Positions 6,774-16,240 are shown, numbered from the stretch's first letter. The stretch: 64,000 nucleotides of DNA from Candidatus Binatus soli (GCA_002479255.1 DLMJ01000032.1:62001-126000); one strand, 5' to 3'. Notes: generated from the sequence alone by a model not told the origin. Made by a program: numbers and translations.

Positions 6774-9635
6774 TCACGGTAACTTGTCGGCGCTGCCCGC
6801 CCCAAGCGCCGGCGCAACACTCTGCGCGGCGTCCGAACGCCCGGCAGCGAGCTTCTTCTGGAAGGCTGCGTAGCTGTCGCGCACCTCGATGTCGTTCGGG
6901 GCAAGCGCGCGCGCGTGGAGATAGTCGTGGTCAGCGGTGACATATTGGTAGGCGCCGTTCTCCGCGCCTGCGAGCTCAACCCACGCCCGGGGATTCGTCG
7001 GATCGATTTCCGTGGCGCGGCGGAAGGTCTGAGATGCTCTCTCATAGTCGCGCGCCCCCAAGTAGAAAGAACCCAGGCGCAGGAGGTTGTCGTAGGTCGG
7101 CTCGTACTCGACCATCTTCGCCAAGGCCGCGCGCTCCTTATCGGGTTGTCCCGAGGCCTGCGCCATTTGCGCGAACGCTGCAAACATAGGAACCGGGTCG
7201 ACGCCGGCATCCAGCCCTTCCTTCAGGACGATCTCAGCGTCAGAGGCGTCCTTCGGCGTGACAAACACCTCGGTTAAGAGCGCAGAATATGGCTCCGGGT
7301 CTTGCGGGCGCAAGGCGCGGGCCCCCTCAAAGCAGCGGCGCGCCCGGTAAAGTTGTCCCGTGCTCGCATAGGTCTGCCCCGCGGTCATCAGAAGTTGCTC
7401 ACGACGACGGGGATCCTGCTCGGAGGCCGCACCGCGCTCGTAGAGCTGCGCGGCAACCAGAGTGCGTCCGGTATCCACGTAGAATGCGCTGAGGCTGTCG
7501 ATCGCTTCGGAGTATCCGCGCGCCATCGCCTCGAGCAGACCCTGTTCGATGGCTTGGCGATCGGGCCCCGACAAGTAGGGCATTATCCGAGGGGTGAGAT
7601 AGAAATGGTTACTAGAGCTGGGCGCGCGCATCACTGAGATCGTAATCTGATTCAGCGCCTCGGCGGTGCGCCCATTCTCGGCCAGGCTGCGAGCATAGAA
7701 GTCGCGCGCGAACGGATTGCGCGGATCGATCCATACCGCCCGCGCAACCTCCGCGAGCCCGGCCGGCGAGCTCCCGTACCACGACGCCAGGGCGAGGTGC
7801 AGGCCGGCGTTGGCCGGGTGCAGCAACACCATCGTGCGCGCAGCGTCAAACGTCCTGGCTGGCGGATAGTAGGGATAAATCACACTTCCCTGGACGGTGG
7901 AGGCAATCGCGAGAATCCCCGCCGCCGCGGCGGCATAGGGACCGGCACCTCGAACCAGCCCGCGGGCGCGGATCGCGAACCCAGTTTCCGGGGCGCCGGC
8001 GACCGCGATCCTCACCATCAATGCCGCGTAGATCGTGAACAGAAATCCGATGGCTGGGGTGGTGAGGCTGAAATCAAACAACTCGTGGAATGCTTCGACC
8101 GACATTCCGGCCACTAAAGCGGCCAGCGTCAGTTGCGCGCGGGGGGACACGCGGTTCCATCGCTTCCATATGACCCGCGCGATTCGCCATCCGATCATCG
8201 CGAACGCGGCAATGCCGAGGATTCCAAGTTCCGCGGCAGTCTCGATATAGTCGTTATGGGCGTTGCGCAAAAGCATAGGAGGCCATGGACCTGTCTGATA
8301 GTGAGGGAACACCTCAGCCCACGATCCGAAGCCGACCCCCAACAACGGATAGTCCCGGAACATTCGCAGCGTGTCGCGCCAGATATGCGCGCGGAACCAA
8401 AAACCGAGCCCCCCGGCCGCGCTCTGGTCGATCCGGGTGTCGACCTGACCCCTGCCCGCGGAACCGATGAGTGCGATCGACAGCGCGGCGATCGCAAGCG
8501 CCGCGAGCCCGAGCCTGGGCACCCAGGCGCGCGCGCCATCGGCGCGCGCGCGGAACACCGTGGGTGTTCTTATTCGATTCGCCATCACCGCAAACAGTAC
8601 GCAGGACAGCACCGTCCCAGCCCAGATTGCGCGCGATTCACTCAGAAGCATCGCGCACACCACAATGACCAGCGCCGCGCTGCACAGAATCGGCACCGTC
8701 TCATCGCGTTCCCGCCCAGCGTCGGCTGCCAACGCGTCCCAGGCCCGCGAGATGAACAGCGGCACGGTCATCGCGAGATAAGCGGCAAAATGGTCGGGAT
8801 CGATGAAAGGACCCATCATGCGCTGCCAGCCCAGTTTTGGCGCACGCCAATCGAGCGGGACAAAGAACCACAGCACCTTGCCGTTCCACGTGGCCTGCTG
8901 CACCAGTCCGATCGCCGCCACGGCAAGTCCGCTGATCAGGATCACCGCCACGAGCAAACGGGTAAGCGGATCCTCGTCGCGCGGGGTCGCCTCGGGCGTG
9001 ACCGGGTAGAGCGCCACAATCACAAAGAGCCCGAACGCGGCAAAGAGTTGCAGCGCACTTGCAATCCCGAGCGGGGGCGCGAGCGACAACGACCGCCACG
9101 CAGTTCCATACCAGCCCGGGTCCGCAGGAGAGCGCCCCACCACCGGCGGCGAAGCCGCTTCACCGCTCTCGCGCTGCGAGGTGAATGGAACCGGCGCGCC
9201 GCTCCTCACCTCGCTCTCCGTCGGCATTACCACCACTCGGACCTCGGAGGTCGCAGCCTGCGCCGGTCGGGCTTTAGGCCGAGGATAATCAACCGTTTTC
9301 GGCCATCCGTCCAGCGCGTGCTGATAAAGGTCGTATGTTCGCGGCGACAGGACGTGCAAAAGCGACGGCGGCATGGGCGCCAGCTGGAAACCGATGAGCA
9401 GCGCCAGTACAGCGGTGGGCGCCGCGATGCTCAGCACCACCGCCGCACCCTTGATCGCCGGCTCGGCCGCGCGCATCCGCAAGAGCGCCGCGGCAAGCAT
9501 GGCGAAGACCACAGTCTCAGCGATGTGATACGCCCGGGGATGAACCGTCCCGAAGCACAGGGGCGTGACAAGGATAAGAAGGACCAGGCCTCCGATCACT
9601 GCACGGTCAATCAAATCAATCGACTGGGTGCGCAT
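6774..9635 (-). CDS. O-antigen ligase/polymerase (Wzy_C) fused to a TPR tail
   Basis: The 953-residue protein has about a dozen membrane segments in its first 560 residues. A long periplasmic loop carries the Wzy_C/ligase motif GVGFGSWAEVFPHYQTGPW followed by RNAHNDY, typical of O-antigen ligases and polymerases. The last roughly 370 residues are soluble helical repeats of tetratricopeptide type (for example YLGARDYERASQTFRRATEI). It either joins repeat units into a chain or ligates the chain to an acceptor, with the TPR domain as a likely docking surface. A Pro/Glu-rich stretch near residues 120-170 is an inserted loop. Polymerase versus ligase cannot be decided from sequence. Confidence 0.85.
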   Translation of the reverse strand: MRTQSIDLIDRAVIGGLVLLILVTPLCFGTVHPRAYHIAETVVFAMLAAALLRMRAAEPAIKGAAVVLSIAAPTAVLALLIGFQLAPMPPSLLHVLSPRTYDLYQHALDGWPKTVDYPRPKARPAQAATSEVRVVVMPTESEVRSGAPVPFTSQRESGEAASPPVVGRSPADPGWYGTAWRSLSLAPPLGIASALQLFAAFGLFVIVALYPVTPEATPRDEDPLTRLLVAVILISGLAVAAIGLVQQATWNGKVLWFFVPLDWRAPKLGWQRMMGPFIDPDHFAAYLAMTVPLFISRAWDALAADAGRERDETVPILCSAALVIVVCAMLLSESRAIWAGTVLSCVLFAVMANRIRTPTVFRARADGARAWVPRLGLAALAIAALSIALIGSAGRGQVDTRIDQSAAGGLGFWFRAHIWRDTLRMFRDYPLLGVGFGSWAEVFPHYQTGPWPPMLLRNAHNDYIETAAELGILGIAAFAMIGWRIARVIWKRWNRVSPRAQLTLAALVAGMSVEAFHELFDFSLTTPAIGFLFTIYAALMVRIAVAGAPETGFAIRARGLVRGAGPYAAAAAGILAIASTVQGSVIYPYYPPARTFDAARTMVLLHPANAGLHLALASWYGSSPAGLAEVARAVWIDPRNPFARDFYARSLAENGRTAEALNQITISVMRAPSSSNHFYLTPRIMPYLSGPDRQAIEQGLLEAMARGYSEAIDSLSAFYVDTGRTLVAAQLYERGAASEQDPRRREQLLMTAGQTYASTGQLYRARRCFEGARALRPQDPEPYSALLTEVFVTPKDASDAEIVLKEGLDAGVDPVPMFAAFAQMAQASGQPDKERAALAKMVEYEPTYDNLLRLGSFYLGARDYERASQTFRRATEIDPTNPRAWVELAGAENGAYQYVTADHDYLHARALAPNDIEVRDSYAAFQKKLAAGRSDAAQSVAPALGAGSADKLP

Positions 9636-9705
9636 GCAGTCGCAAACCTGGGCGGAAGGCCATCGCTAGAGGGATGGTAGTCGAGCGAAGCGGCGACAAG
9701 CCCGC

Positions 9706-12102
9706 CTAGTTGCCGTCGCTCGCGCGCTTGGGGCTGTCGGCCATTGGAGAAGCGTCCTCGAACGGTGGTTCATCGGCGTCTACGTTATCGAAACCCTGGT
9801 AATATCCTTGGTAGGCCTTCGAGTAATAGTGCGGGAAATCCGCCTTGTACAACCGCACCTTGTTGAGTACGACGCCCAGGACCTTCGCGTTCGTGTACTC
9901 GAGACGGCCCAGCGCCGCGGCCACCTGATGGCGGGGTGTGTGTCCCCCCGCCGTAACCAGCACCACCCCGTCAACAACCTGAGCAAGATCCAGCGGGTCG
10001 CTCACCAACATCACCGGCGACGAATCGATGATGATATAATTGTACGCTTCAGAAAGTTCCCCCAGAAATTCCTTCATCCGCGGTGAACCGAGCAGCTCAC
10101 TGGGGTTCGGCGGAATTCTCCCGCAACTCAGAAAAAAGAGATTTTCAACCGAGGTCGGCTGCACCAGCTCTGTTCCGCCCGTCCCGGTGAGCGCCTCGGT
10201 CAGACCCGGGCGGTTCTGCAAACCAAGTAAACGATGGCATCTCGGGCGCCGCATGTCCGCGTCGATTATCAGCACTTTCGAGCCAGTGTGCGCAAACACT
10301 GAGGCGGTGTTGACGGCAACCGTGGTCTTTCCTTCGCCGGGAACGGCACTGGTGAACATGGTCGCCTTGGGTGGCGCCCCCGCCCGCGACAGCCGCAGCG
10401 CGGTGCGAAGCTGGCGAAAGGACTCGCCCAGTACGGAGTATTTGCCGTAGGTTGCGACCAGGTTTCGTCCGTGCGCGCCGTCGGCGGGCAGGTCGGCTAC
10501 CGCGGGCTTTGGCAGATATCCCGCGTGGTAGCGCGAGCCGATGGAGATGGCGCTGTTGAAGTCAGGTATCGTCGCCAGACCCGGAAGCTTCAGATAGCGT
10601 TCCAGCTCCTCGGGGGTCTTAAGCGTGTTGTCGAGCCGCTCGATGAATAGCGCGCCGCAAATCCCCAGCAGCAATCCCAGCGCGGCCGCGGCTACCAGGT
10701 CGCGCTGGGTACGTGGGCTCGACGGGCCAAGCGGCGGTTGCGCCAGGTCTACGACCGAAACGTTGGACGCATGTGCGTCCCCGACGACGGTCAGGTTCTT
10801 CATCCGCTTGAGCACGGCGTTGTAAAGCTCGCGGTTGGTGTCGGCCTCGCGCTCAAGCATGACGTATTTGATGGCGGCGTCGTTGAGCCCCAGCGCAAAG
10901 CCCTTCTCGTTGTCGAGCTCGGTGGCGATCGCTGCTTCGCTCTTGAGCGCGGCCTGATATTGCTCGTTTACGCTTGCGACCGCGGTCTTGAGCTCGCGAT
11001 CCAGAACCGCACGCGTCCCGCCGATCTTCTCGCGGAGCTCTCGCATTTCCCGATATTCATCGGTGTACTCGCCGCGCATACTGGCATAGCGCGATTCGAG
11101 CTGGTCAAGGTCGCCTTTCAAGCCCTGGATCACCTTATTGTCCATCACTTGGGGCAGGGCGTCAGTGTGGCCGGCCTTCACGAGCTCGAGCTGGGTGCCC
11201 AAGGTGATGGTCTTGAGGTGCGCGTCCTGAAGGTCATGGTTGAGTTTGTTGAGCTGCTCGACCACCACATCCTGGCTGCCGTTGAGCGAGATCAGTCCTG
11301 GGACGATATCCTTGTCACGCCGGTAGTTGTTGAGCGCCAGCTCCGATTGCTCGACGCGCTGCTTGAGTTCGTCGAGCTTACCGGCCAAGAATCGCTGAGC
11401 CTCGTCGCTCGCCTGGGCGCTGAGCTCGATCCCCTGCCGAATAAATGCGCGCGCGTGAGCATTGGCCATTCGCGCCGACAACTTGGGATCCGAGGTCGTG
11501 AACCCGATCTGTACCAATTGTGTGTTTTCGATGGGCTTGACCTGCAGCGCGCCCAAATACCATTGGACCACGGAACGGGGAACGCTGTCCGCCAGTGGAT
11601 CGTCCAACGTCGGAGCAGCCTGCTTCGCCGCAAGGCTGGGAAACCAACCCGCAAGCGCGGACCGCAAGACGCCCCACCCAGGCAACCACGACCCGGAGGC
11701 GTGCGAAGGCCGAGCCTCCAGCTTCATTAGTCCTTGGTCGAGAATCACCCGGGTTGCGAGGCTGCTTGACTTGAGCAGCTCGGACTGCGTGTCATCATAC
11801 GGTTCCTGAGAAGAGTCCTGCGGCGCGGAAATGCTTTCGTCCTCGAAGACCCGTGATGGGGCGAATCGTATGAGCAGCGTGGTGCTGGCCGTGTAGGTCG
11901 GCTCCGCCATCAAATCACGCACCAGCGTGAAACCCACACATGCCACCGCGATCACAAGCACCAGGCGCAGGTGCTTTTGCACGATGCGACGGTATTCGTG
12001 AAACTCAATCCATGGCTCGTGACCCGCACTGCGCGGCGGCCGGCGCACGAGATGCGCTTCCACGTACTGCGGAGGTTCTTTACGCGGTTCGATTTGTGTC
12101 AT
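9706..12102 (-). CDS. Polysaccharide co-polymerase / BY-type tyrosine autokinase (Wzc-like)
   Basis: A 798-residue Wzc-type protein. A first membrane segment near residue 50 starts the Wzz domain, a long coiled-coil region runs from about 220 to 430 (periplasmic), and a second membrane segment lies near residue 490. The cytoplasmic kinase carries Walker A AVPGEGKTT at 585-593, Walker A' KVLIIDADMRRP, and Walker B-like YIIIDSSP. The C-terminus has a tyrosine cluster (HYYSKAYQGYYQGF), the usual autophosphorylation site. It controls chain length and export through the outer-membrane Wza partner, encoded just upstream with a one-base stop/start overlap (TGATG). No separate phosphatase gene is visible. 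Confidence 0.92.
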   Translation of the reverse strand: MTQIEPRKEPPQYVEAHLVRRPPRSAGHEPWIEFHEYRRIVQKHLRLVLVIAVACVGFTLVRDLMAEPTYTASTTLLIRFAPSRVFEDESISAPQDSSQEPYDDTQSELLKSSSLATRVILDQGLMKLEARPSHASGSWLPGWGVLRSALAGWFPSLAAKQAAPTLDDPLADSVPRSVVQWYLGALQVKPIENTQLVQIGFTTSDPKLSARMANAHARAFIRQGIELSAQASDEAQRFLAGKLDELKQRVEQSELALNNYRRDKDIVPGLISLNGSQDVVVEQLNKLNHDLQDAHLKTITLGTQLELVKAGHTDALPQVMDNKVIQGLKGDLDQLESRYASMRGEYTDEYREMRELREKIGGTRAVLDRELKTAVASVNEQYQAALKSEAAIATELDNEKGFALGLNDAAIKYVMLEREADTNRELYNAVLKRMKNLTVVGDAHASNVSVVDLAQPPLGPSSPRTQRDLVAAAALGLLLGICGALFIERLDNTLKTPEELERYLKLPGLATIPDFNSAISIGSRYHAGYLPKPAVADLPADGAHGRNLVATYGKYSVLGESFRQLRTALRLSRAGAPPKATMFTSAVPGEGKTTVAVNTASVFAHTGSKVLIIDADMRRPRCHRLLGLQNRPGLTEALTGTGGTELVQPTSVENLFFLSCGRIPPNPSELLGSPRMKEFLGELSEAYNYIIIDSSPVMLVSDPLDLAQVVDGVVLVTAGGHTPRHQVAAALGRLEYTNAKVLGVVLNKVRLYKADFPHYYSKAYQGYYQGFDNVDADEPPFEDASPMADSPKRASDGN

Positions 12103-13376
12103 CAGAATGCCCCCATGAGCGCGGCGGCCGGGGCCATCGAAGCTATCCCCTGCGCCGCGAGGTAGACAGCGTATCCGGGAATTTTCACCGCCGAATATCC
12201 AACGTCCACAACGTCGTTCGCCTGCAGGGCGACGTCCGGCGCCTGGCCCCGCTGAACCTCCGCCAGATTTACGTGGATTACTTGGGTTTGGTCACCGGCT
12301 TCGCGTCGCATGATCTTTACGGTGGCCGGATCCGCCGCGTACATCATGCCTCCCGCCGCGGAAACAGCGTTCAGTGTTGTCAGACCGTGAGTCACTGGAA
12401 GCACGGTGGGGTGATAGACCCAGCCGATCACCGAAATCTGGCCTGCGAGGGGCACGAAAAGAGTATCGCCAGGCCTTACCGGGAAATCGACATATTTCCG
12501 ATAGGGCGAGTCACCATCCAAGGCGATAACGTACCCCGAGCTGCCATCGAATTCGCTCTCGGAGGGTGGCCGAACCCACGGGGTGTAGTCGTTTTTCAGT
12601 GCGGTGTTGGTGACGACGCCCGAAGGTTGTGCGTTGGAATTGTCGACAGCACCGAGCGCAGCGGTCGGGACCTCAGGCGGCTTGGGCATCGCTGCGTCGT
12701 TTGCGCCCTGCTGCGCAAGCATCGAGTCACCGTTCGAGCCTGGCCGCGCGGGGCTGAGCAGCACCTTGTGCGCGCCGTTATCGTTGAGCCCTCCAGCGCG
12801 TTCGATCAGATCACGAACGGTGTCACTGGGCCCGTTGAGTACGTAAAGCCCGGGGGCGCGTACTGCTCCCATCACCCCCACCGCCCTGCTGGAATAGGTC
12901 TTCACTAGCAGATTGATTTCCGGATGGTACGCATACTTGTGGAGCGCGTTGGCCAGGTGGTCGATGATCTCCGGTTCCGCAAGTCCCGCAACGTGGAGCG
13001 ATCCCACCAGCGGAAGCATGATGTCGCCCTTTCCGTCGACGCGCACGGTACGGTCTTCAAGGTCCTTTACGTTCGGCACCGAAATTTCCAGCACGTCGCC
13101 TGGTCCGATCGTTAAATCCTTCTGTTCCGTCGCGCGTTGCTGCCAGAGCTTGTCAAGCGCTGTATCCGATTGTGCGGCGGGAAGCTTAGCTGCTGAAGGT
13201 GAGCCCTCGCTGCCTGGCGCCGGTGGCGCCTGCGATGCGCACCCGGCGAGCGCCGCGGCAAGCGCGGCAAGGAGCGCCACCTGGAACCTGGGGACGCCGC
13301 CGCGGCGAGGTGCTCTTGCACTCCGAGTCAAACTGAGCGGACCCGTTGTTGATAGTGTTTTCTCAGCGCTGCGCAT
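12102..13376 (-). CDS. Outer-membrane polysaccharide export lipoprotein (Wza-like, SLBB domains)
   Basis: The ATG at 13376 has an AGAGG Shine-Dalgarno eight bases upstream and gives 424 residues. A basic, hydrophobic leader ends in a lipobox (ALAGC) near residue 45, predicting an outer-membrane lipoprotein. The Poly_export domain follows (LTIGPGDVLEISV, VRVDGKGDIMLPLVG), then SLBB domains (VMGAVRAPGLYVL; ISVIGWVYHPTVLPV). It forms the export channel that works with the kinase gene overlapping its stop codon. It appears to be the first gene of the exopolysaccharide operon. Confidence 0.92.
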   Translation of the reverse strand: MRSAEKTLSTTGPLSLTRSARAPRRGGVPRFQVALLAALAAALAGCASQAPPAPGSEGSPSAAKLPAAQSDTALDKLWQQRATEQKDLTIGPGDVLEISVPNVKDLEDRTVRVDGKGDIMLPLVGSLHVAGLAEPEIIDHLANALHKYAYHPEINLLVKTYSSRAVGVMGAVRAPGLYVLNGPSDTVRDLIERAGGLNDNGAHKVLLSPARPGSNGDSMLAQQGANDAAMPKPPEVPTAALGAVDNSNAQPSGVVTNTALKNDYTPWVRPPSESEFDGSSGYVIALDGDSPYRKYVDFPVRPGDTLFVPLAGQISVIGWVYHPTVLPVTHGLTTLNAVSAAGGMMYAADPATVKIMRREAGDQTQVIHVNLAEVQRGQAPDVALQANDVVDVGYSAVKIPGYAVYLAAQGIASMAPAAALMGAF

Positions 13377-13481
13377 GGGTCGAACCTCTTTGTAAAACCA
13401 CACTGATCCCCCCGCACTCAAGCAAGTCGCCTGAGGCCCTTTTGCAAATGGGTTACGATATTAACTCAACCAAAGAAGTTG

Positions 13482-13922
13482 TTAGGGTGACGGTGCTGGA
13501 ACCGATCCCCCTGTGGCGCCGCCGGCCGCCGCGCTCACCGGCGTACAGGTTCCGGCTCTCGCGCCTGGACGACCGGTCGCGAGAGCGCTGGCGCTTTGCG
13601 AGACCATCCAGTAAAGGCAAAGCCCTTCCGGCGGCACGCCGGTCTCGATCGTCTGGCCCTGGTACTTGGTCCCGGGCAAGGTCAGGGAGATGCTGTATTC
13701 GCCGGTCGCAATCCCTCCGATCGAGTAGTGCCCGTTAGTGTCGGCATCCGCCTTGCCAACAACGTTGCCCGCCTGGTCCTTGACGCTGACATCCGCCGAG
13801 GTTACTGGGTGATTCTGAATGTCGGTGACTAACCCGGCGATTTCGGCCGATCGGGCCTGCACCGCGAACATAAGCAACCCCAGCGCAACAAGGCCCGTCG
13901 TCAAAAGACGTCTCTTTCTCAT
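13482..13922 (-). CDS. Small secreted carboxypeptidase-regulatory-like (CnaB-type) protein
   Basis: 146 residues with a signal peptide (RKRRLLTTGLVALGLL, cleavage after ARSA) and one beta-sandwich CarboxypepD_reg domain: IAGLVTDIQNHPVTSADVSV, then GHYSIGGIATGEYSISL. The tail is Ala/Gly/Pro-rich. Proteins of this kind are usually surface or periplasmic modules without catalysis. It is a relative of the next gene downstream (14079-14621), sharing the domain and a Gly/Pro/Ser-rich end, so the pair is probably a local duplication. Its position upstream of wza hints at a matrix-linked role, but that is only suggestion. Confidence 0.7.
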   Translation of the reverse strand: MRKRRLLTTGLVALGLLMFAVQARSAEIAGLVTDIQNHPVTSADVSVKDQAGNVVGKADADTNGHYSIGGIATGEYSISLTLPGTKYQGQTIETGVPPEGLCLYWMVSQSASALATGRPGARAGTCTPVSAAAGGATGGSVPAPSP

Positions 13923-14078
13923 CCTCTTTTTCGTTCACTATCCTGTTCAGGACGGCGCGCGTCCGATCGCCGAAACCTTGTGCGCCATGGCGCAGGGCCC
14001 GAGTTCGCCCGAGGCTAATCATGCCATTTCAATTCAGCCTGATCGGTGGACGAAACGAGAAACGAAACCAAGAGAGAC

Positions 14079-14621
14079 CTATCTGGACGAACTGACCACC
14101 GGGGAGGGGCCGCCGCCGCCGCCTCCGCCAAAACAGCCCAAAGCGACACACACACCGAATCCGCCACCCGTAGCGGCCCCCAGCGCGCCTCCCGCAATAT
14201 AAAGGTCGGGAATACCTCCAAAATACGCCCCGCCGCATGCGCCCGGCGGATTTGCCGATACCATCCAGAGAGGATTCGAAGCAGCTGCGACCTGAGTGTA
14301 TGATAATGACCAGTCTTCCGTCTCACCTTCCGCAGGTACCTTGTCGTTGACCGTTCCTGGTTTGAACGATGTGCCTGCCGGAGGATTCACCGAGGTCTTG
14401 TAATTGCCCGGCCGGAGTCCGGTAATGCAGTACCGGCCCAACGCGTTGGTCGTCCCTTGGCCAACAACATTTCCGTTCGAGTTCGTGACTGTAATTTGAG
14501 CTCCAGTCATTGGACCTTGGGGCCCGAGCACTTTGCCTGTGATGTCGGAACAGAAAGCGGCCGGCGTAAGAGCAAGGCAAAGAAAAGTTAGCAAAGAAGG
14601 TCCAATATATGATTTATTCAT
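14079..14621 (-). CDS. Secreted CnaB-type protein with glycine-rich tail
   Basis: 180 residues from ATG 14621. The signal peptide ends near AAFCS, followed by a CarboxypepD_reg domain (ITGKVLGPQGPMTGAQITV; GRYCITGLRPGNYKTSV). A long tail rich in Gly, Ala and Cys contains a run of eight glycines and ends in PSPVVSSSR. It is a paralogue of 13482-13922. The glycine-rich tail is low complexity and may form an unstructured or sheet-like surface segment. No catalytic residues are visible. An upstream in-frame ATG at 14669 exists but precedes the signal peptide by 16 residues and is less likely. Confidence 0.7.
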   Translation of the reverse strand: MNKSYIGPSLLTFLCLALTPAAFCSDITGKVLGPQGPMTGAQITVTNSNGNVVGQGTTNALGRYCITGLRPGNYKTSVNPPAGTSFKPGTVNDKVPAEGETEDWSLSYTQVAAASNPLWMVSANPPGACGGAYFGGIPDLYIAGGALGAATGGGFGVCVALGCFGGGGGGGPSPVVSSSR

Positions 14622-15252
14622 CAGTGCGCTCCTTAAGCGGTCTGGCGCCACGCGAGCATCGTCGATCATTTTTCCAAATGTCGCCCGCCCGGTGATTCAG
14701 AACACGCGTCCGCCATCCCTTTCCGTCTCGAAAACGGTGGGCTGTTCTTTGATCTCCTCTGACACCCCAACCTGAATAGCTAAAGCGAGCTAAATTGCGC
14801 TTCAACCAACCTCACCGCTTCCATTTCGGTTTACCGACCTAAAAAAGTTACCCTAGAGCAAATTCAGTGTCAATGGCACTCTTTTGATGGTCTGTAGCTC
14901 ATTTTCGTCAATCCGGGAAGGTTTCGTTACAAAAAGTCAGGTAACCGGACTGCCTGGTGGGTAGTCCGAAGATGGCGTCGCGACCGAAAACCTCGTCCGG
15001 GGACGCGGGCCGGTCGGCTGCGATGCTGAAACTCCGATGTCAGGGTTCGGGGCCACGCTCCTGCTCGTCGCGCGATCCCGACTGAAGTCACGGGCGAGCC
15101 TCAACTGCCTCCGCTTATAACTGCTGGTAAATCGGGGTGCAGGCCAGACTTAAAAGCGGGCTCGAACTTCGCATTTTCGAAAGGCCCGGCGTCGGCGCTA
15201 ATCCGATTAAGGATTGGAAATGGAAATTCCGGATGAGTCTTGAAAGTTCTGC
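14622..15252. other. Non-coding interval
   Basis: About 630 bases with no gene I can support on either strand. The part nearest 14621 is the leader of the CnaB-type gene. A 16-bp sequence at 14927-14942 recurs beside the IS110 relic at 17530. A short hairpin (CGGACT/AGTCCG) overlaps the start of that repeat. The rest (14990-15240) is GC-rich and may hold a structured RNA, but I found no recognisable riboswitch core. Confidence 0.5.
14927..14970. repeat. Dispersed repeat, copy 1
   Basis: TTACAAAAAGTCAGGT at 14927-14942 is identical to 17530-17545, and the following 28 bases are about two-thirds identical. This copy forms a CGGACT/AGTCCG stem. The second copy directly follows a broken IS110 transposase. 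The pair may be insertion-sequence debris or a REP-like element; only two copies are in the window. Confidence 0.5.
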
Positions 15253-15945
15253 TTACTCTCGTTGCTGCTCTGGTGTATGTCCATGAATTTTCAACTTGGC
15301 GCGCTCGGCGAGTTTCGCCGCGTCGTCTTGGTCAGGTACTCGCTCAGAGACTGTAGCAATATATTGGGGCCCTCCCGAGTGGCACGTACCAACCCTCCAC
15401 AGGGTATCTTTCGTGTGCACGAAGTGGGGGCTACCTGCAACTCTCCACTGAACGATCTCGCATGACTCGGCCGTGCCTTTTAGCAACGGTTTGACGGTTC
15501 TGGAAAATCGCATTACTTCCGATGGATGAAGAAGGTTGATGAAACTTATACCCCGGAATTCGGCCGCGGTGAATTCAAACAAATCACAGTAGGACGCACT
15601 GACTGAAACAAAGCGCATATCGGGCTTGAGAACCGAATGGGGGAGCGAGGAAACCTCCTCGGGCTTACAAGCGCCGAGGTGCTCCCAGTTCGGACGTTCC
15701 CGTATCGTCAACACTTCCTTCAAAAGCATCTTTTGTTCAATCAACGCCTGCGCGGCTTCCTGGATAATAGGCATCGCCTTGCGAAGGCTGCCAACCGGAG
15801 TGACGAGGTGACCGATTGCGTCATGAATCAATGCTAGCATTCCATTCGTGCCGAGCCGGTCAAGCTCCTCCGCTGAAGGGAGTTCAATTGTCTGCTCTCC
15901 AATATGCCGAAGAATTTCTTTTACGACAGGAGTTTCATTAACCAC
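15253..15945 (-). CDS. PAS-domain protein
   Basis: A 230-residue soluble protein with one PAS fold at about 95-205 (LKPDMRFVSVSASYCDLFEF, FINLLHPSEV, HFVHTKDTLWRVG). The N-terminal half is helical and could be a dimerisation region. No kinase, GGDEF, HTH or other output domain is attached, so it must act through a partner. The tail is charged and rich in Lys, Ala and Glu. It is a lone gene. The tandem palindromes at 16098-16130 lie upstream of its start, in the right place for a regulatory site. Confidence 0.7.
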   Translation of the reverse strand: MVNETPVVKEILRHIGEQTIELPSAEELDRLGTNGMLALIHDAIGHLVTPVGSLRKAMPIIQEAAQALIEQKMLLKEVLTIRERPNWEHLGACKPEEVSSLPHSVLKPDMRFVSVSASYCDLFEFTAAEFRGISFINLLHPSEVMRFSRTVKPLLKGTAESCEIVQWRVAGSPHFVHTKDTLWRVGTCHSGGPQYIATVSERVPDQDDAAKLAERAKLKIHGHTPEQQRE

Positions 15946-16097
15946 GGGAACACCCCCTCTTGAAGTCTAGCAATGACCTCAAGCATCGATCAAGGCCAAA
16001 CGTTGTCATGGCATATTTTTTTCTCATATCTGGCGGTATGATGCACTACGCCGTTGGTTCTAAATCGGTTCCTCTGGTAACCAGAAATGCACATAAG

Positions 16098-16130
16098 ATG
16101 ACATTATGTCATCAGATGACATTCTGTCAT
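16098..16130. promoter_or_regulatory. Two tandem 15-bp palindromes, operator-like
   Basis: ATGACATTATGTCAT (16098-16112) and ATGACATTCTGTCAT (16116-16130) are two copies of a 15-bp palindrome, centres 18 bp apart. The first is a perfect 7+7 dyad around one base; the second has one altered arm base. Two palindromes almost two helical turns apart are the usual shape of a cooperative dimeric-repressor site. They lie 153-185 bases upstream of the PAS gene start and downstream of the metzincin gene, so the PAS gene is the likelier target. The binding protein is unknown. Confidence 0.5.
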
Positions 16131-16240
16131 CCAGCCTCACATCAGAAACGTTGCTGACCAGATTAATGCGTGTTTAGAGCGGAAACAGTTTCGGATTGCT
16201 CCCAGAAGGCCATCACGAAGGAGGGACGGCGGCGCATCCG

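Noticed and set aside
8133..9680. Long plus-strand open frame (about 515 codons) over the Wzy/ligase-TPR gene
   Set aside because: It is antisense to a clear membrane-protein gene, very rich in Arg and His, and matches no family. Long antisense frames are common in GC-rich DNA.
14975..15145. Possible riboswitch (GC-rich structured region upstream of the CnaB-like gene side)
   Set aside because: I looked for cyclic-di-GMP, cobalamin and TPP cores and found none; the region is also not clearly upstream of a gene on either strand.
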